Source of the DNA: JAVBLG01 sp031553655
Lineage (GTDB): Bacteria; Desulfobacterota; Desulfovibrionia; Desulfovibrionales; Desulfovibrionaceae
Assembly (NCBI GenBank): GCA_031553655.1
Contig: JAVBLG010000130.1
Coordinates: 1 to 21,369, forward strand
Length of the DNA stretch: 21,369 bases
Direction of reading: 5' to 3'
Each line of letters opens with the position of its first letter. Position 1 is the stretch's first letter. The position numbers and the translations under genes were made by a program. The notes under the pieces are model-generated. The model saw only the letters and a program-made list of their open reading frames with translations. It did not search any database and was not told the origin of the DNA. Below, piece by piece: positions 1-7,299 of the stretch.

Positions 1-148
1 CATTATGTGACCGTGTTCACCAAGAGTATTGGCTATGGCATCGAAAAGCACTTTGCATATATTGTTTTTTTCCAGCAAATGCCGAAACTTGAGCAAGGTT
101 GTTGCGTCGGGAACCTGTTCATTGAAAAAATTGATTCCCAAACCTCGG
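1..148 (-). pseudogene. IS5-family transposase, internal fragment (runs off left edge)
   Basis: Read on the minus strand from about 148 to 1, one frame stays open and encodes the N-terminal region typical of IS5-family (DUF772) transposases. It starts FRGLGINFF, is followed by EQVPDATTLLKFRHLLEKNN, and then by a helix ending GEHGHIM. The motif PDxTTLLxFRHLLE is diagnostic of the family. The first roughly 60 residues of a normal transposase and the terminal inverted repeat are absent on the right side, because the frame ends against a GNAT gene fragment on the other strand. This looks like a rearrangement junction rather than a clean insertion. The catalytic DDE region would lie left of the window, so I cannot say whether the rest is intact. 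Confidence 0.75.
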
Positions 149-279
149 AAGTGAGCATCACAGCCAGACCGTTTTTTGAAAAGCAGGGATTCATCGTTGA
201 GGCGGAGCAAAAGAGAAAGGCCAATAAGTTGAAGTTGACCAATTATCGCATGTTCAAAATAATATTGGAGGCGGTATGA
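137..279 (+). pseudogene. GNAT N-acetyltransferase, C-terminal fragment
   Basis: The last 45 or so residues of a GNAT acetyltransferase are visible. They contain SEVSITARPFFEKQGF, which matches the acetyl-CoA-binding strand and turn of the family, and end TNYRMFKII. An ATG at position 7 keeps the frame open, but residues upstream of about 137 are antisense to the IS5 transposase and have no GNAT character. The open frame is therefore a chimera, and the acetyltransferase has lost its N-terminal two thirds. Its stop overlaps the start of the next gene (ATGA at 276-279), so the intact ancestor was probably co-translated with the GyrI-like gene. Confidence 0.7.
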
Positions 280-893
280 GCAAAATAGATTATAAAAAAG
301 ATTTCAAAGAGCTATATCTGCCCAAAGCCGCGCCTTGCATAATTGATGTGCCGTCTATGAATTTTATTATGACGGACGGCAATGGCGACCCCAACGGCGA
401 AGAGTACCAACAGGCTGTTGCAATCGCCTATGCGCTCTCCTATTGCATAAAAATGAAGGGTAAGGATCTCGCCGGATATTACGAGTATTCGGTTTTTCCT
501 CTTGAGGGCCTGTGGTGGACCGACGGTAGCGAGTTTGATCTGGAAAAGCGTGATGGCTGGCGCTGGACGGCCATGATCCGCCAACCTGACTTTGTTACGG
601 CGGAAGTTTTTGAATGGGCGGCGGAACTCACGCAAAAGAAAAAACCGGAGCTCGACTGTTCCAAAGCCCGGTTTGAGGCCTTTTTCGAAGGCCTCTGCGT
701 TCAGGCCATGCATACCGGCCCGTTTGCGGATGAACCGGCTACAGTGGCCAAAATGAACGAATTCATCAGCGCTAACGACCTTTTCAGCGCGGTTGGCAAT
801 GAACGCAAGCATCACGAAATATATCTGTCCGACCCCCGCAAGGTAAGCGCGGAAAAAATGCGTACTGTGCTGCGGCTTCCGGTAACGAGGTAA
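276..893 (+). CDS. GyrI-like small-molecule-binding domain protein
   Basis: This 205-residue cytoplasmic protein has the stand-alone GyrI-like (AraC effector-binding) fold. Family signatures seen are FPLEGLWW at about 75-82, MHTGPFADEP at 145-154 and HHEIYLSDPRK at 179-189, followed by the usual TVLRLPV tail. Some family members bind hydrophobic ligands. A subgroup hydrolyses cyclopropane-bearing DNA alkylators; the conserved Trp and Glu of LEGLWW fit that subgroup, but the substrate here is unknown. The start has a strong Shine-Dalgarno (GGAGG, 5 nt spacing) and overlaps the stop of the GNAT fragment. AlkA-type and AlkD-type glycosylase genes elsewhere in the window make an alkylation-defence role plausible. 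Confidence 0.85.
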   Translation: MSKIDYKKDFKELYLPKAAPCIIDVPSMNFIMTDGNGDPNGEEYQQAVAIAYALSYCIKMKGKDLAGYYEYSVFPLEGLWWTDGSEFDLEKRDGWRWTAMIRQPDFVTAEVFEWAAELTQKKKPELDCSKARFEAFFEGLCVQAMHTGPFADEPATVAKMNEFISANDLFSAVGNERKHHEIYLSDPRKVSAEKMRTVLRLPVTR

Positions 894-945
894 TGATGCG
901 CCCGCCTGGGGGCCTTACCATTTGAATTATTAAGAGATAAATGAA

Positions 946-1425
946 ATGCAACATCCTGTCATATCATGCTTCAGCTCTGAATTTGAACGTTTTTCCACTC
1001 TGCTTGAAAAGCAAATTCAATCCTGCCCGGAAGAATTGTGGGTTCAACCGGCCGGGGGGTATCCATTTTGGCAACATCATCTTCATGTTCTGTGCTGCGT
1101 GGAAATCTATGCCGGTTCAACAGGATCTCTGAAAGATTACCCGTCATATAGCCGCGAGGTAATAATGCTTTCGGAAACTTCACAGCAATATCCCACAAAA
1201 GAGGAAATTCTTGAATTGGCTACTGAAATGCGCGCAAAGGGAAGCAGCTTCATCAATAATCAGAACATTGACTCCCTTGCGCGGAGGCATGACGGCCTGT
1301 CATCTTTATTGGGGAAGGATGTGCTTAATCAAAACGCCGTTATAGCCCTGATCCGCCACCTGTGCTATCATCTTGGATGTTGCGATACCGCTCTCAGGGA
1401 GCATGGTTTTCCCGGGGTGTATTGA
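946..1425 (+). CDS. DinB-family protein
   Basis: A 159-residue helical protein that resembles the DinB/YfiT metalloenzyme superfamily. An early motif with LWVQPAGGYPFWQHHLHVL (about 31-49) matches the family's first histidine helix. A C-terminal RHLCYHLGCCDTALRE (136-151) supplies two further histidines where DinB proteins carry the other metal ligands. Family members are thiol-dependent transferases or uncharacterised stress proteins, so the reaction is not assigned. An overlapping ATG at 941 opens only a short competing frame. The ATG at 946, about 9 nt after AAGAG, gives the family-like protein. Confidence 0.75.
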   Translation: MQHPVISCFSSEFERFSTLLEKQIQSCPEELWVQPAGGYPFWQHHLHVLCCVEIYAGSTGSLKDYPSYSREVIMLSETSQQYPTKEEILELATEMRAKGSSFINNQNIDSLARRHDGLSSLLGKDVLNQNAVIALIRHLCYHLGCCDTALREHGFPGVY

Positions 1426-1493
1426 AATTTTGTCTTTCGCCATACATGAGCAGGGATTGTCACTAAACGACTAAAAAATATTTCGGAAACCGT

Positions 1494-1901
1494 ATGAAAT
1501 TCAGTATTGTTCTTTGCGCGATTACAATTGTTGCCGCCATGCTCCTCGGCGCATCAGGCAAAGCCGTTGCCGCCGAGGCCGGGGCTGTGCGCATCGCTCA
1601 TTTGCGAATCAAACCTGATCAATTGGAGGCTTTTAAAGAAGCTGTCAGGGAAGAAATGCGCGATGCCCTGCGTCTGGAACCAGGCGTTTTGGCCATATAT
1701 GCCGTTGCTGACAAGGATGACCCCACCAAAATCATGTTTTTCGAAATGTACGTCAGCGAAGAGGCCTACCAGGTTCACCGCGAAACACCGCATTTCAAAA
1801 AATACTTTGAAACCACGAAAGACATGATTGCCGAGCGCTTTCTTATGGAGGGCGTACCTGTTGAACTGCGGGATAAACTGAATACCCCGCTTGAAAAATG
1901 A
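1494..1901 (+). CDS. Secreted ABM-domain (quinol monooxygenase-like) protein
   Basis: A 135-residue protein with a clear N-terminal signal peptide: Lys2, a hydrophobic stretch at about 5-20, and an AVAA cleavage region near 24-27. It is followed by one antibiotic-biosynthesis-monooxygenase (ABM) ferredoxin-like domain at about 31-110. The pattern AHLRIKPDQLEAFKEAV, then EPGVLAIYAV, then FFEMYVSEEAYQVHRETPHFKKY is characteristic of the YgiN-like group. The predicted location is the periplasm. Family members oxidise quinols or degrade heme-like compounds without a cofactor; the substrate here is unknown. It stands alone between DinB and AlkA genes, with short gaps on both sides. Confidence 0.85.
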   Translation: MKFSIVLCAITIVAAMLLGASGKAVAAEAGAVRIAHLRIKPDQLEAFKEAVREEMRDALRLEPGVLAIYAVADKDDPTKIMFFEMYVSEEAYQVHRETPHFKKYFETTKDMIAERFLMEGVPVELRDKLNTPLEK

Positions 1902-1947
1902 TTTATACTTTTTTGTTTATGATGCGCAAAATTACGTAAGGTAAATC

Positions 1948-2574
1948 ATGCCAATTTTTGAATACGGCGAGATCGAAATAAACTCCCTGAAGGCCAGAGA
2001 TGCCAAGTTGGGCAGAGCCATTGACCAAATCGGGCTTATCCGCCGCCAGGTTACTCCGGATCTATTCACCTATCTGATTTACGCCATCGTGGATCAACAA
2101 ATTTCAACCAAGGCCGGGGCCACCATCCGCAAAAGAATGTGCGACCGCCTCGGCGAAATCACCCCACGCGCCATACTTGATTGTTCCACGGAAGAAATTC
2201 AGGCTTTGGGCATGAGCATGCGCAAAGCCGCCTATATCATGGGCGCGGCGGATGCCGTACATTCAGGAGCGCTTGATTTGGGCAGACTGCACAGCCTGTC
2301 AGATGATGAAGTCCGCAAGGAATTGTCGGCCTTGAAAGGCGTGGGTGTATGGACGGCGGAAATGCTGATGATTTTTTCCATGCAGCGGCCGGACATCCTG
2401 AGTTTCAATGATCTGGCCATTCAGCGCGGCCTGCGCATGTTGTACAGGCATCGCCAGATTACCGTGAAGCTATTCGAGAAATACAAACGTCGTTACTCAC
2501 CGTATGCCTCGGTAGCCTCACTTTACCTGTGGGCCATTGCGGGAGGGGAGGGCGGCTTTACTGATCCGGCATGA
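1948..2574 (+). CDS. DNA-3-methyladenine glycosylase (AlkA/HhH-GPD type)
   Basis: A 208-residue base-excision repair glycosylase that removes alkylated purines. It carries the HhH-GPD core: YAIVDQQISTKAG at 45-57, hairpin LKGVGVWTAEML at 129-140, and the catalytic aspartate in FNDLAIQRGL (Asp155). It lacks the N-terminal extra domain of E. coli AlkA and so resembles the shorter bacterial form. The start follows AAGGT at 6 nt spacing. The stop lies 11 bp from the convergent AlbA_2 gene, leaving no room for an independent terminator. With the GyrI-like gene upstream and an AlkD-type gene at 13.5 kb, it belongs to an alkylation-damage theme. Confidence 0.9.
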   Translation: MPIFEYGEIEINSLKARDAKLGRAIDQIGLIRRQVTPDLFTYLIYAIVDQQISTKAGATIRKRMCDRLGEITPRAILDCSTEEIQALGMSMRKAAYIMGAADAVHSGALDLGRLHSLSDDEVRKELSALKGVGVWTAEMLMIFSMQRPDILSFNDLAIQRGLRMLYRHRQITVKLFEKYKRRYSPYASVASLYLWAIAGGEGGFTDPA

Positions 2575-2585
2575 TTGAAGGCCGT

Positions 2586-4010
2586 TTATTGTTCCAGAAC
2601 TTCCCATTTTCCGCCTTTTGCCGGGCCAACGCGACGCAGGCGTCTCTGCTCTTTTAGTTCATCCAGGCGGCGTAAGACGGTCCGCCTGGACACATTCAGT
2701 GATTTAGCTATTATTTCAGTTGTTACGGCATTATCTTTCCTGATTATGTCTATAATGGCGATATTTATATTTGGTGACAAAGTCGGTGACATTTCCGGTG
2801 ACAAAGTCTTAGTTTCCAGTGACACCGGTTCCAATAGGCGAGGATCAGATAGCTTTCGATGCACAATGGCCTTGAACAGGCAACCATCATGATCATCAAC
2901 GAAATCGATATGTGCCCAATGATCTAGAGCACGATTTATGCCAGAACCCAATCCGTGATATGGCAACAGACCTTTGGCGACATACGACACCAGTATGGGA
3001 TTGCGGATATTTGAATTGCCTTCCTTAATTTTTTCGACAGTCAGGTTATTCGGCAGATGGCCAGGGCTGATGATTTCAATCCTGTTGTCAAAAATGAAAA
3101 TACGAATGGCCGCGCTGACAAGGTAATCGCGGTGAATCAAAGCGTTAACCAGCAGCTCCTCAAAAACCGTTGAGGGAATTTCGGGGATTCCCGGAGCATT
3201 TACGCCTTGTCCCGCCTGTATCTTATGCATATTGCGCATGATAAAAGCATATGTGTCATCAAATACCTTGCGTAAGGGCCCGGCAAAATCTTCGGTATCC
3301 AGATAGTCCGTACCATGAATTTTGTTGCCGGGATAACGGATGGCTTTAACCATGAATTGCGGCACAATCCATTCCGGATGTTCGGCAAACATGAGTACCC
3401 CGGCCAAATTCAACTTCCCCGTATCCGTGGCCAGATTCAAATTCTGTAAAAGACGTAGTAATACTTCCGGTGAATCCGGGTAGTCGTGTTTATAATGCTG
3501 ATGGAGAAAATCTCGAAAACGTAATTTATCCAGCTTCTCTACGCCAGCCTTGGTGGGCAGTTCGTCAGCGTGGAACTGGGCGCTGATCTGGAACAGACGG
3601 CGCAGTTCTTCCTTGGAGTTCACCCGGCGTTTATCGGAACCGGTTTTCAGCCAAATGACGCCGTTTTTATCGAAATAGGGCTTGTCTATACCTTTGGGCA
3701 CGGTGAGTACAATGACTATACGCCCGTTTTGCAGAGGAACATTTTCCGTGTGCACGGTCAGTGGGCTGCGTACAAGCTGGCTGGCCGCGTTGCTGATAAG
3801 CTGGTTTATGCGGGTGACATCCTCACGGGAAAGCCCCGGCATGCCGCCGTCATCAGCAACACCTATATAAATGACTCCGCCTTCGGAATTGGCGAAAGCC
3901 GCCATTTCAGAGGCCAAGGATTCGGCATTACGTATGTCCACCTTGAATTGTCGGGTACTGTCCTCCCCGGCGGCGGTTTGGATCTGTAGTGCTTTTTCGT
4001 CCAGAGGCAT
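2586..4010 (-). CDS. Schlafen AlbA_2 domain / ATP-binding winged-helix regulator
   Basis: A 474-residue cytoplasmic protein of the family often annotated as RecG-like transcriptional regulator. Residues about 14-130 form the Schlafen AlbA_2 domain (QFKVDI, then AAFANSEGGVIYIGVADDGG). Residues about 275-390 form a GHKL-type ATP-binding region (FEELLVNALIHRDY, IEIISPGHLP, GLGSGINRAL). The last 60 residues are a winged helix (VTTEIIAKSLNVSRRTVLRRL). A linker with three SP repeats (LSPEMSPTLSPN) joins the last two parts and is encoded by a 12-bp tandem repeat. Function in the family is poorly defined. It is transcribed toward AlkA, in the same direction as the SirTM gene 190 bp upstream. Confidence 0.88.
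   Translation of the reverse strand: MPLDEKALQIQTAAGEDSTRQFKVDIRNAESLASEMAAFANSEGGVIYIGVADDGGMPGLSREDVTRINQLISNAASQLVRSPLTVHTENVPLQNGRIVIVLTVPKGIDKPYFDKNGVIWLKTGSDKRRVNSKEELRRLFQISAQFHADELPTKAGVEKLDKLRFRDFLHQHYKHDYPDSPEVLLRLLQNLNLATDTGKLNLAGVLMFAEHPEWIVPQFMVKAIRYPGNKIHGTDYLDTEDFAGPLRKVFDDTYAFIMRNMHKIQAGQGVNAPGIPEIPSTVFEELLVNALIHRDYLVSAAIRIFIFDNRIEIISPGHLPNNLTVEKIKEGNSNIRNPILVSYVAKGLLPYHGLGSGINRALDHWAHIDFVDDHDGCLFKAIVHRKLSDPRLLEPVSLETKTLSPEMSPTLSPNINIAIIDIIRKDNAVTTEIIAKSLNVSRRTVLRRLDELKEQRRLRRVGPAKGGKWEVLEQ
2773..2812. repeat. 12-bp tandem repeat inside the AlbA_2 gene
   Basis: Three consecutive 12-bp units built on GGTGACA (GGTGACAAAGTC, GGTGACATTTCC, GGTGACAAAGTC) lie within the coding sequence, with a fourth GTGACA about 10 bp further on. 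The unit is a multiple of three, so copy-number change preserves the frame. It encodes the SP-rich linker between the ATP-binding part and the winged helix. Confidence 0.8.
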
Positions 4011-4202
4011 GTTGTACTCACTTCATGGCGATTTTTTACTCTGACAGAACTGTAGACTGACATGGGTTTCTTATCAAGATTCCTTTCGAGCATTTGTTTC
4101 GTTATGTGTGGAAGAGGGAGGGCGGACAGCATAGAATTGTGCGGTCAGTTTCTTTGTTATTATGGCGTTGTTAAAGTTTTGCTTTAAATAATATATCGAG
4201 CT

Positions 4203-5075
4203 TTATGATTCACCTCCAAGCAACATATTCAAACAGTTTGTGATGTCCATTGCAAAAGAGAAGCTGGAGTCTCTTATACTCTCCGGTACACTGGCATTGT
4301 CCAGATTCACGCGGATAAGGCGCGCCAAAGAATATTTTTCAGCCAATTTCTCAAAAGGAAACCGAATGATGACAGGTGTGTTGTAGCCAACGCCAAGCTC
4401 CAACATGACCAGACGTTTTTTCGCGCTCTCGGCCACAAATTTACGATAATCCGGCAGTGTGGCGAGATGCCGCTCTTCCACAAAAGTATCGTCACAGCGC
4501 AGATTCGGCACAAGATACGCCCCGCACTTGGGGCAGAGCGGAACATCCTCCGTGCGCACATGCAAGGGGTCGGGCATATTATCAAGCATGGTTGCAACCA
4601 TGTCTATGTTTTCATAAAGGCTTTTGGTGCAGGGGCGGGAACATTGAAACAATCCGTAATCTCCCTGGGGAGCAAAAATACGCTCACGGGCAAAACCGGC
4701 CTTTTCCAATTGCCTGTCAACATTGGTGCTCAAGATAAAGTAGTCTCTCCCGCCCATTAGCTGATAAAGAAGCCGGTATGGCTCCAAGGCTCCCGGTTCA
4801 TACCGGATATGGAAAATATGTCTTGCCCAGAAAGCCCAATACTCTTCCGGCCTGTTCAGATGCAACGACCAGTAACGCCCCATGATGTCGAGGATGGTGC
4901 TGTATCCCAGAGCTCGGTAATCGGGATACCAGCGTTCGACCAACTGCGGATCGGCATAGTTCAGCCCACCGGATGCGGAAGCTCCAGCCCCGATGCCGAG
5001 GAGCACCTTTTCCGCCTCGGCCAGAGCCTTACGGGCATCAGCGAAGCAGCCTGAACTCATTGCGGTATATTTCAT
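4203..5075 (-). CDS. Class M sirtuin (SirTM), protein ADP-ribosyltransferase
   Basis: A 290-residue SIR2-fold protein of the macrodomain-linked class. Visible motifs: NAD-binding GIGAGASASGG (27-37), STNVD (116-120), and APQGDYGLFQCSRPC (135-149). In the last motif Gln stands where deacylase sirtuins have the catalytic His, which is typical of SirTM. A cysteine set follows: Cys145, Cys149, the CPKC pair at 181-184, and Cys194. Characterised SirTMs (Staphylococcus, Streptococcus) ADP-ribosylate a lipoylated GcvH-like carrier, and the neighbouring macrodomain removes the mark. I start at the ATG at 5075 because AGGAAG lies 4 nt upstream; this overlaps the macrodomain gene by 38 bp. An upstream ATG at 5114 is in frame but lies deep in the macrodomain gene. 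Confidence 0.88.
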   Translation of the reverse strand: MKYTAMSSGCFADARKALAEAEKVLLGIGAGASASGGLNYADPQLVERWYPDYRALGYSTILDIMGRYWSLHLNRPEEYWAFWARHIFHIRYEPGALEPYRLLYQLMGGRDYFILSTNVDRQLEKAGFARERIFAPQGDYGLFQCSRPCTKSLYENIDMVATMLDNMPDPLHVRTEDVPLCPKCGAYLVPNLRCDDTFVEERHLATLPDYRKFVAESAKKRLVMLELGVGYNTPVIIRFPFEKLAEKYSLARLIRVNLDNASVPESIRDSSFSFAMDITNCLNMLLGGES

Positions 5076-5829
5076 AATCTTCCTGTGAAAACACATTGAA
5101 AATAATTTTTTCAATCCTGGTTCCGCGCTCCAGGTACGCCATGGCCGTGCTTATGGCGATTTTTGCAGCCGGTTCACGCGGGAAACTAAATTCCCCCGTG
5201 GAAATGCAGCAGAACGCAAGGGTGCGAATATCATGTTCTTCCGCAAGCTCCAGACAGGACTGATAGCACGACGCCAAAAGCGCTCTGTCGCATTCGTTCA
5301 CAGCGCCGTGGATTATCGGGCCGACAGTGTGCAGCACAAAGCGGCCGGGCAGGTTGTATGCCCTGGTTATCTTCGCGCTTCCTGTGGGTTCCTCGTATTG
5401 CCGGCGTTGCATAATATCATGGCACTCAAGCCTAAGCTGCACCCCGGCGGCTGAGTGGATGGCGTTATCTATGCAGCCGTGGCAGGGAACAAAACATCCC
5501 AGCAGCATACTGTTGGCGGCGTTGACAATGGCGTCCGCCGCCAGCGTGGTGATATCTCCGCGCCAGAGCGCAATTTGGGGATGCCCTGCAATTGTGGGCA
5601 GGTCGTCTGCTTGCACTATGCCCTTAGCGGCAGTTTCACCCTGCAAAAAAGCGTCCTGAATTTCCATGAACTCTTGAGAAACCGGAAGCGGACGCCGGAT
5701 ATTTAAGAGTGAACGCAGCATATCCCGGCCATTCAGGCGCGCTTTAGGAACAAGATGATGCATCCAGTCAGGATTTTCTTTTTGCAGTTCCTTTATAAGC
5801 CAGGAAAGCCGTTCTTCTTGTGTCATCAT
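5038..5829 (-). CDS. Zinc-type macrodomain protein-ADP-ribose hydrolase
   Basis: A 263-residue protein with a helical N-terminal extension (about 1-80) and a macrodomain (about 85-260). Motifs are WRGDITTL (89-96), AIVNAANS (100-107), the cysteine/histidine cluster LGCFVPCHGCIDNAIHSAAG (110-129) that marks zinc macrodomains, HTVGP (167-171) and CISTGEFSFP (208-217). Such enzymes remove ADP-ribose placed by SirTM on a lipoyl carrier protein. The gene precedes and overlaps the SirTM gene, so the two are translationally coupled. The ATG at 5829 follows AGGTG closely. A GTG at 5835 and an ATG at 5826 are alternatives. Confidence 0.9.
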   Translation of the reverse strand: MMTQEERLSWLIKELQKENPDWMHHLVPKARLNGRDMLRSLLNIRRPLPVSQEFMEIQDAFLQGETAAKGIVQADDLPTIAGHPQIALWRGDITTLAADAIVNAANSMLLGCFVPCHGCIDNAIHSAAGVQLRLECHDIMQRRQYEEPTGSAKITRAYNLPGRFVLHTVGPIIHGAVNECDRALLASCYQSCLELAEEHDIRTLAFCCISTGEFSFPREPAAKIAISTAMAYLERGTRIEKIIFNVFSQEDYEIYRNEFRLLR

Positions 5830-5841
5830 GGTCACCTGTAA

Positions 5842-5879
5842 GCAAAGCCCGGCAAAAAGCAGCTTTCGCCGGGCTTTGT
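5842..5879 (-). terminator. Hairpin terminator between reductase and macrodomain genes
   Basis: A perfect 10-bp stem (AAAGCCCGGC at 5844-5853, GCCGGGCTTT at 5868-5877) with a 14-nt loop and A/T flanks lies just past the reductase stop at 5884. It should end the marR-reductase transcript and insulate the macrodomain/SirTM pair. Confidence 0.75.
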
Positions 5880-5883
5880 GCGG

Positions 5884-6531
5884 TTATTCCTGATTCTGTT
5901 CCTCGCCTACAACGCTAAACCTTTTTTGAATATGCTCGCCGTTCTCCGCTTCGTCCACCATGGCTATAGCGTAATCGGCATAACTGATGACGCTTTGCCC
6001 CTTTGCATTAAGCGTCAACTCTTCTCCCGCAACCGTATATTTTCCCGTACGAGCGCCGGCGGCCTGAAAATCGGCAGCCGGGCTCAGATACGTCCAGTTT
6101 ACGTCATCCCGCTTGCGCAGGGCGTCCAGCGCGGCCCCCATGCTTGCGGCAAGCGGTATAAACGCGTCCGGGAAATCCGGGCCATCCATAACCCTTTGGT
6201 TGTGCTGTGGGTTCACATACAAACTTCCCGCTCCGCCGACTACCAGCAGACGGTTGGGCTTATCGGACAGAATATCGGATAGATGCTTGAGGGTGGTCTG
6301 ATGTAACGGCAAGGTTTCGGGCGTCCATGCGCCGAACGCGTCTACAATAACCTCGTAGTCTTTTGCATCCGTATAGGTCAGGTCAAAGAGGTCTTTTACC
6401 ATTACTTTGATGTTTGAAGCCGGGGCCTGGCCACTACGGACAATTACTGTCACATCATGCCCGCGGCTTGCCGCTTCTTTTGCGAACAGGCTGCCGGCCT
6501 TGCCGTTTCCGCCAGCTATTGCCATTTTCAT
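5884..6531 (-). CDS. NAD(P)-binding oxidoreductase (NmrA/atypical SDR-like)
   Basis: A 215-residue single Rossmann-domain protein. The N-terminus MKMAIAGGNGKAGS carries the GxxGxxG nucleotide-binding turn. Further family features are VDAFGAW, LLVVGGAGSLYVNP (about 95-108) and a central WTYLSPAADF, as in YwnB/NmrA-like proteins. It probably acts as a redox sensor or reductase; the substrate is unknown. AAGGGA lies 7 nt before the ATG. It follows the marR gene on the same strand after a 138-bp gap and is probably its regulatory target. Confidence 0.85.
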   Translation of the reverse strand: MKMAIAGGNGKAGSLFAKEAASRGHDVTVIVRSGQAPASNIKVMVKDLFDLTYTDAKDYEVIVDAFGAWTPETLPLHQTTLKHLSDILSDKPNRLLVVGGAGSLYVNPQHNQRVMDGPDFPDAFIPLAASMGAALDALRKRDDVNWTYLSPAADFQAAGARTGKYTVAGEELTLNAKGQSVISYADYAIAMVDEAENGEHIQKRFSVVGEEQNQE

Positions 6532-6589
6532 TTTACTATCCCTTCATATTGTTGTGTTGTTTGATCAAAAAGAGCCGCAACGTGGCGGG

Positions 6590-6633
6590 TTGCCGGAAAA
6601 ATCGGCAATGCGGCGATTTCTCTTACCGCATTG
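6590..6633 (-). promoter_or_regulatory. Hairpins in the marR-reductase intergenic gap
   Basis: Two adjacent inverted repeats lie in the 138-bp gap: CAATGCGG/CCGCATTG (6606-6613 and 6626-6633) and TTGCCG/CGGCAA (6590-6595 and 6603-6608). They share bases and so are mutually exclusive. On the minus strand the first is followed by a short T run, so partial termination or RNA processing between the two genes is possible. No function can be assigned. Confidence 0.3.
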
Positions 6634-6669
6634 TTCATAAGTGCCTCTTGTTTGTAGATGTTGGTTAAG

Positions 6670-7113
6670 TCAGTCTTGTTGCAGATTCCGTAAAATTGTT
6701 TCCAGGCCGCGAACGCAGGCGGTCTGTTCCTGTTCGCCCATGGTCCCCCAGGCTTTGCGCAGCAATTCGGAGGAAACTTCGTCCTGAATCCGGCGCATGG
6801 CTTCCCCTTTTTCCGTCAGAAAAATCAACTGCGCCCGCGCATCCTTGGGGGCAGGCTCACGGCGGCAGTAACCTCTTTCCTCAAGCGTGGCGATGAGCCC
6901 GGTCACAGTATTCTTTTTCCTGCCGATGTTTTCCGCCAGCTCGTTCATTTGCAGGGGGCTTTTTTTGAATAGCGCGTTAAGTACAGCCCCGTGAGCCGGA
7001 AGAATGTCGGCGATGCCGCGTTCCGCCAGGGTGTTGAGGATAAACGCGTTGGCCTGTTCACGGACGGCCGCGCACAAGGCGATGATGGAGTGGGGGGTAT
7101 ATTGTTTTTTCAT
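6670..7113 (-). CDS. MarR-family transcriptional regulator
   Basis: A 147-residue winged-helix regulator. The DNA-binding part is visible at about 55-100: QMNELAENIGRKKNTVTGLIATLEERGYCRRE, then the wing DARAQLIFLTEKG. MarR proteins bind palindromes as dimers and are released by phenolic or redox ligands. GAGGT precedes the ATG. The 5' region holds two matching palindromes, one between a consensus TTGACA and the start site, so autorepression together with the downstream reductase is likely. Confidence 0.92.
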   Translation of the reverse strand: MKKQYTPHSIIALCAAVREQANAFILNTLAERGIADILPAHGAVLNALFKKSPLQMNELAENIGRKKNTVTGLIATLEERGYCRREPAPKDARAQLIFLTEKGEAMRRIQDEVSSELLRKAWGTMGEQEQTACVRGLETILRNLQQD

Positions 7114-7127
7114 GCATACCTCAATTT

Positions 7128-7185
7128 AGTTCGTAGGTGAACCAAGTGTGTTTTTCTATTCAGTTCGCTTGCGAACTAATGTCAA
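7128..7185 (-). promoter_or_regulatory. marR promoter with two palindromic operators
   Basis: Operator 1 (7162-7177) is AGTTCGCTTGCGAACT, a perfect 7-bp inverted repeat with a 2-bp centre. Operator 2 (7128-7143) is a degenerate copy, AGTTCGTAGGTGAACC. Their centres are 34 bp apart. On the minus strand TTGACA (7185-7180) lies just upstream of operator 1, which fills the spacer toward the -10 region. Operator 2 lies just ahead of the Shine-Dalgarno. This is the expected layout for MarR autorepression. Confidence 0.7.
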
Positions 7186-7299
7186 GCGTTGATCCGCATT
7201 TTTTGCCATGCTCCTTTGCACAGCAATTTTTTACAATATGGCCGGACTCCATCTCAGTATATTGCTTCCAGGCAATTTTCTGTAAGGAGGCATTCAGAA

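Noticed and set aside
3570..3989. Long plus-strand frame opposite the AlbA_2 gene
   Set aside because: Shadow of the minus-strand gene, which has clear domains over this stretch.
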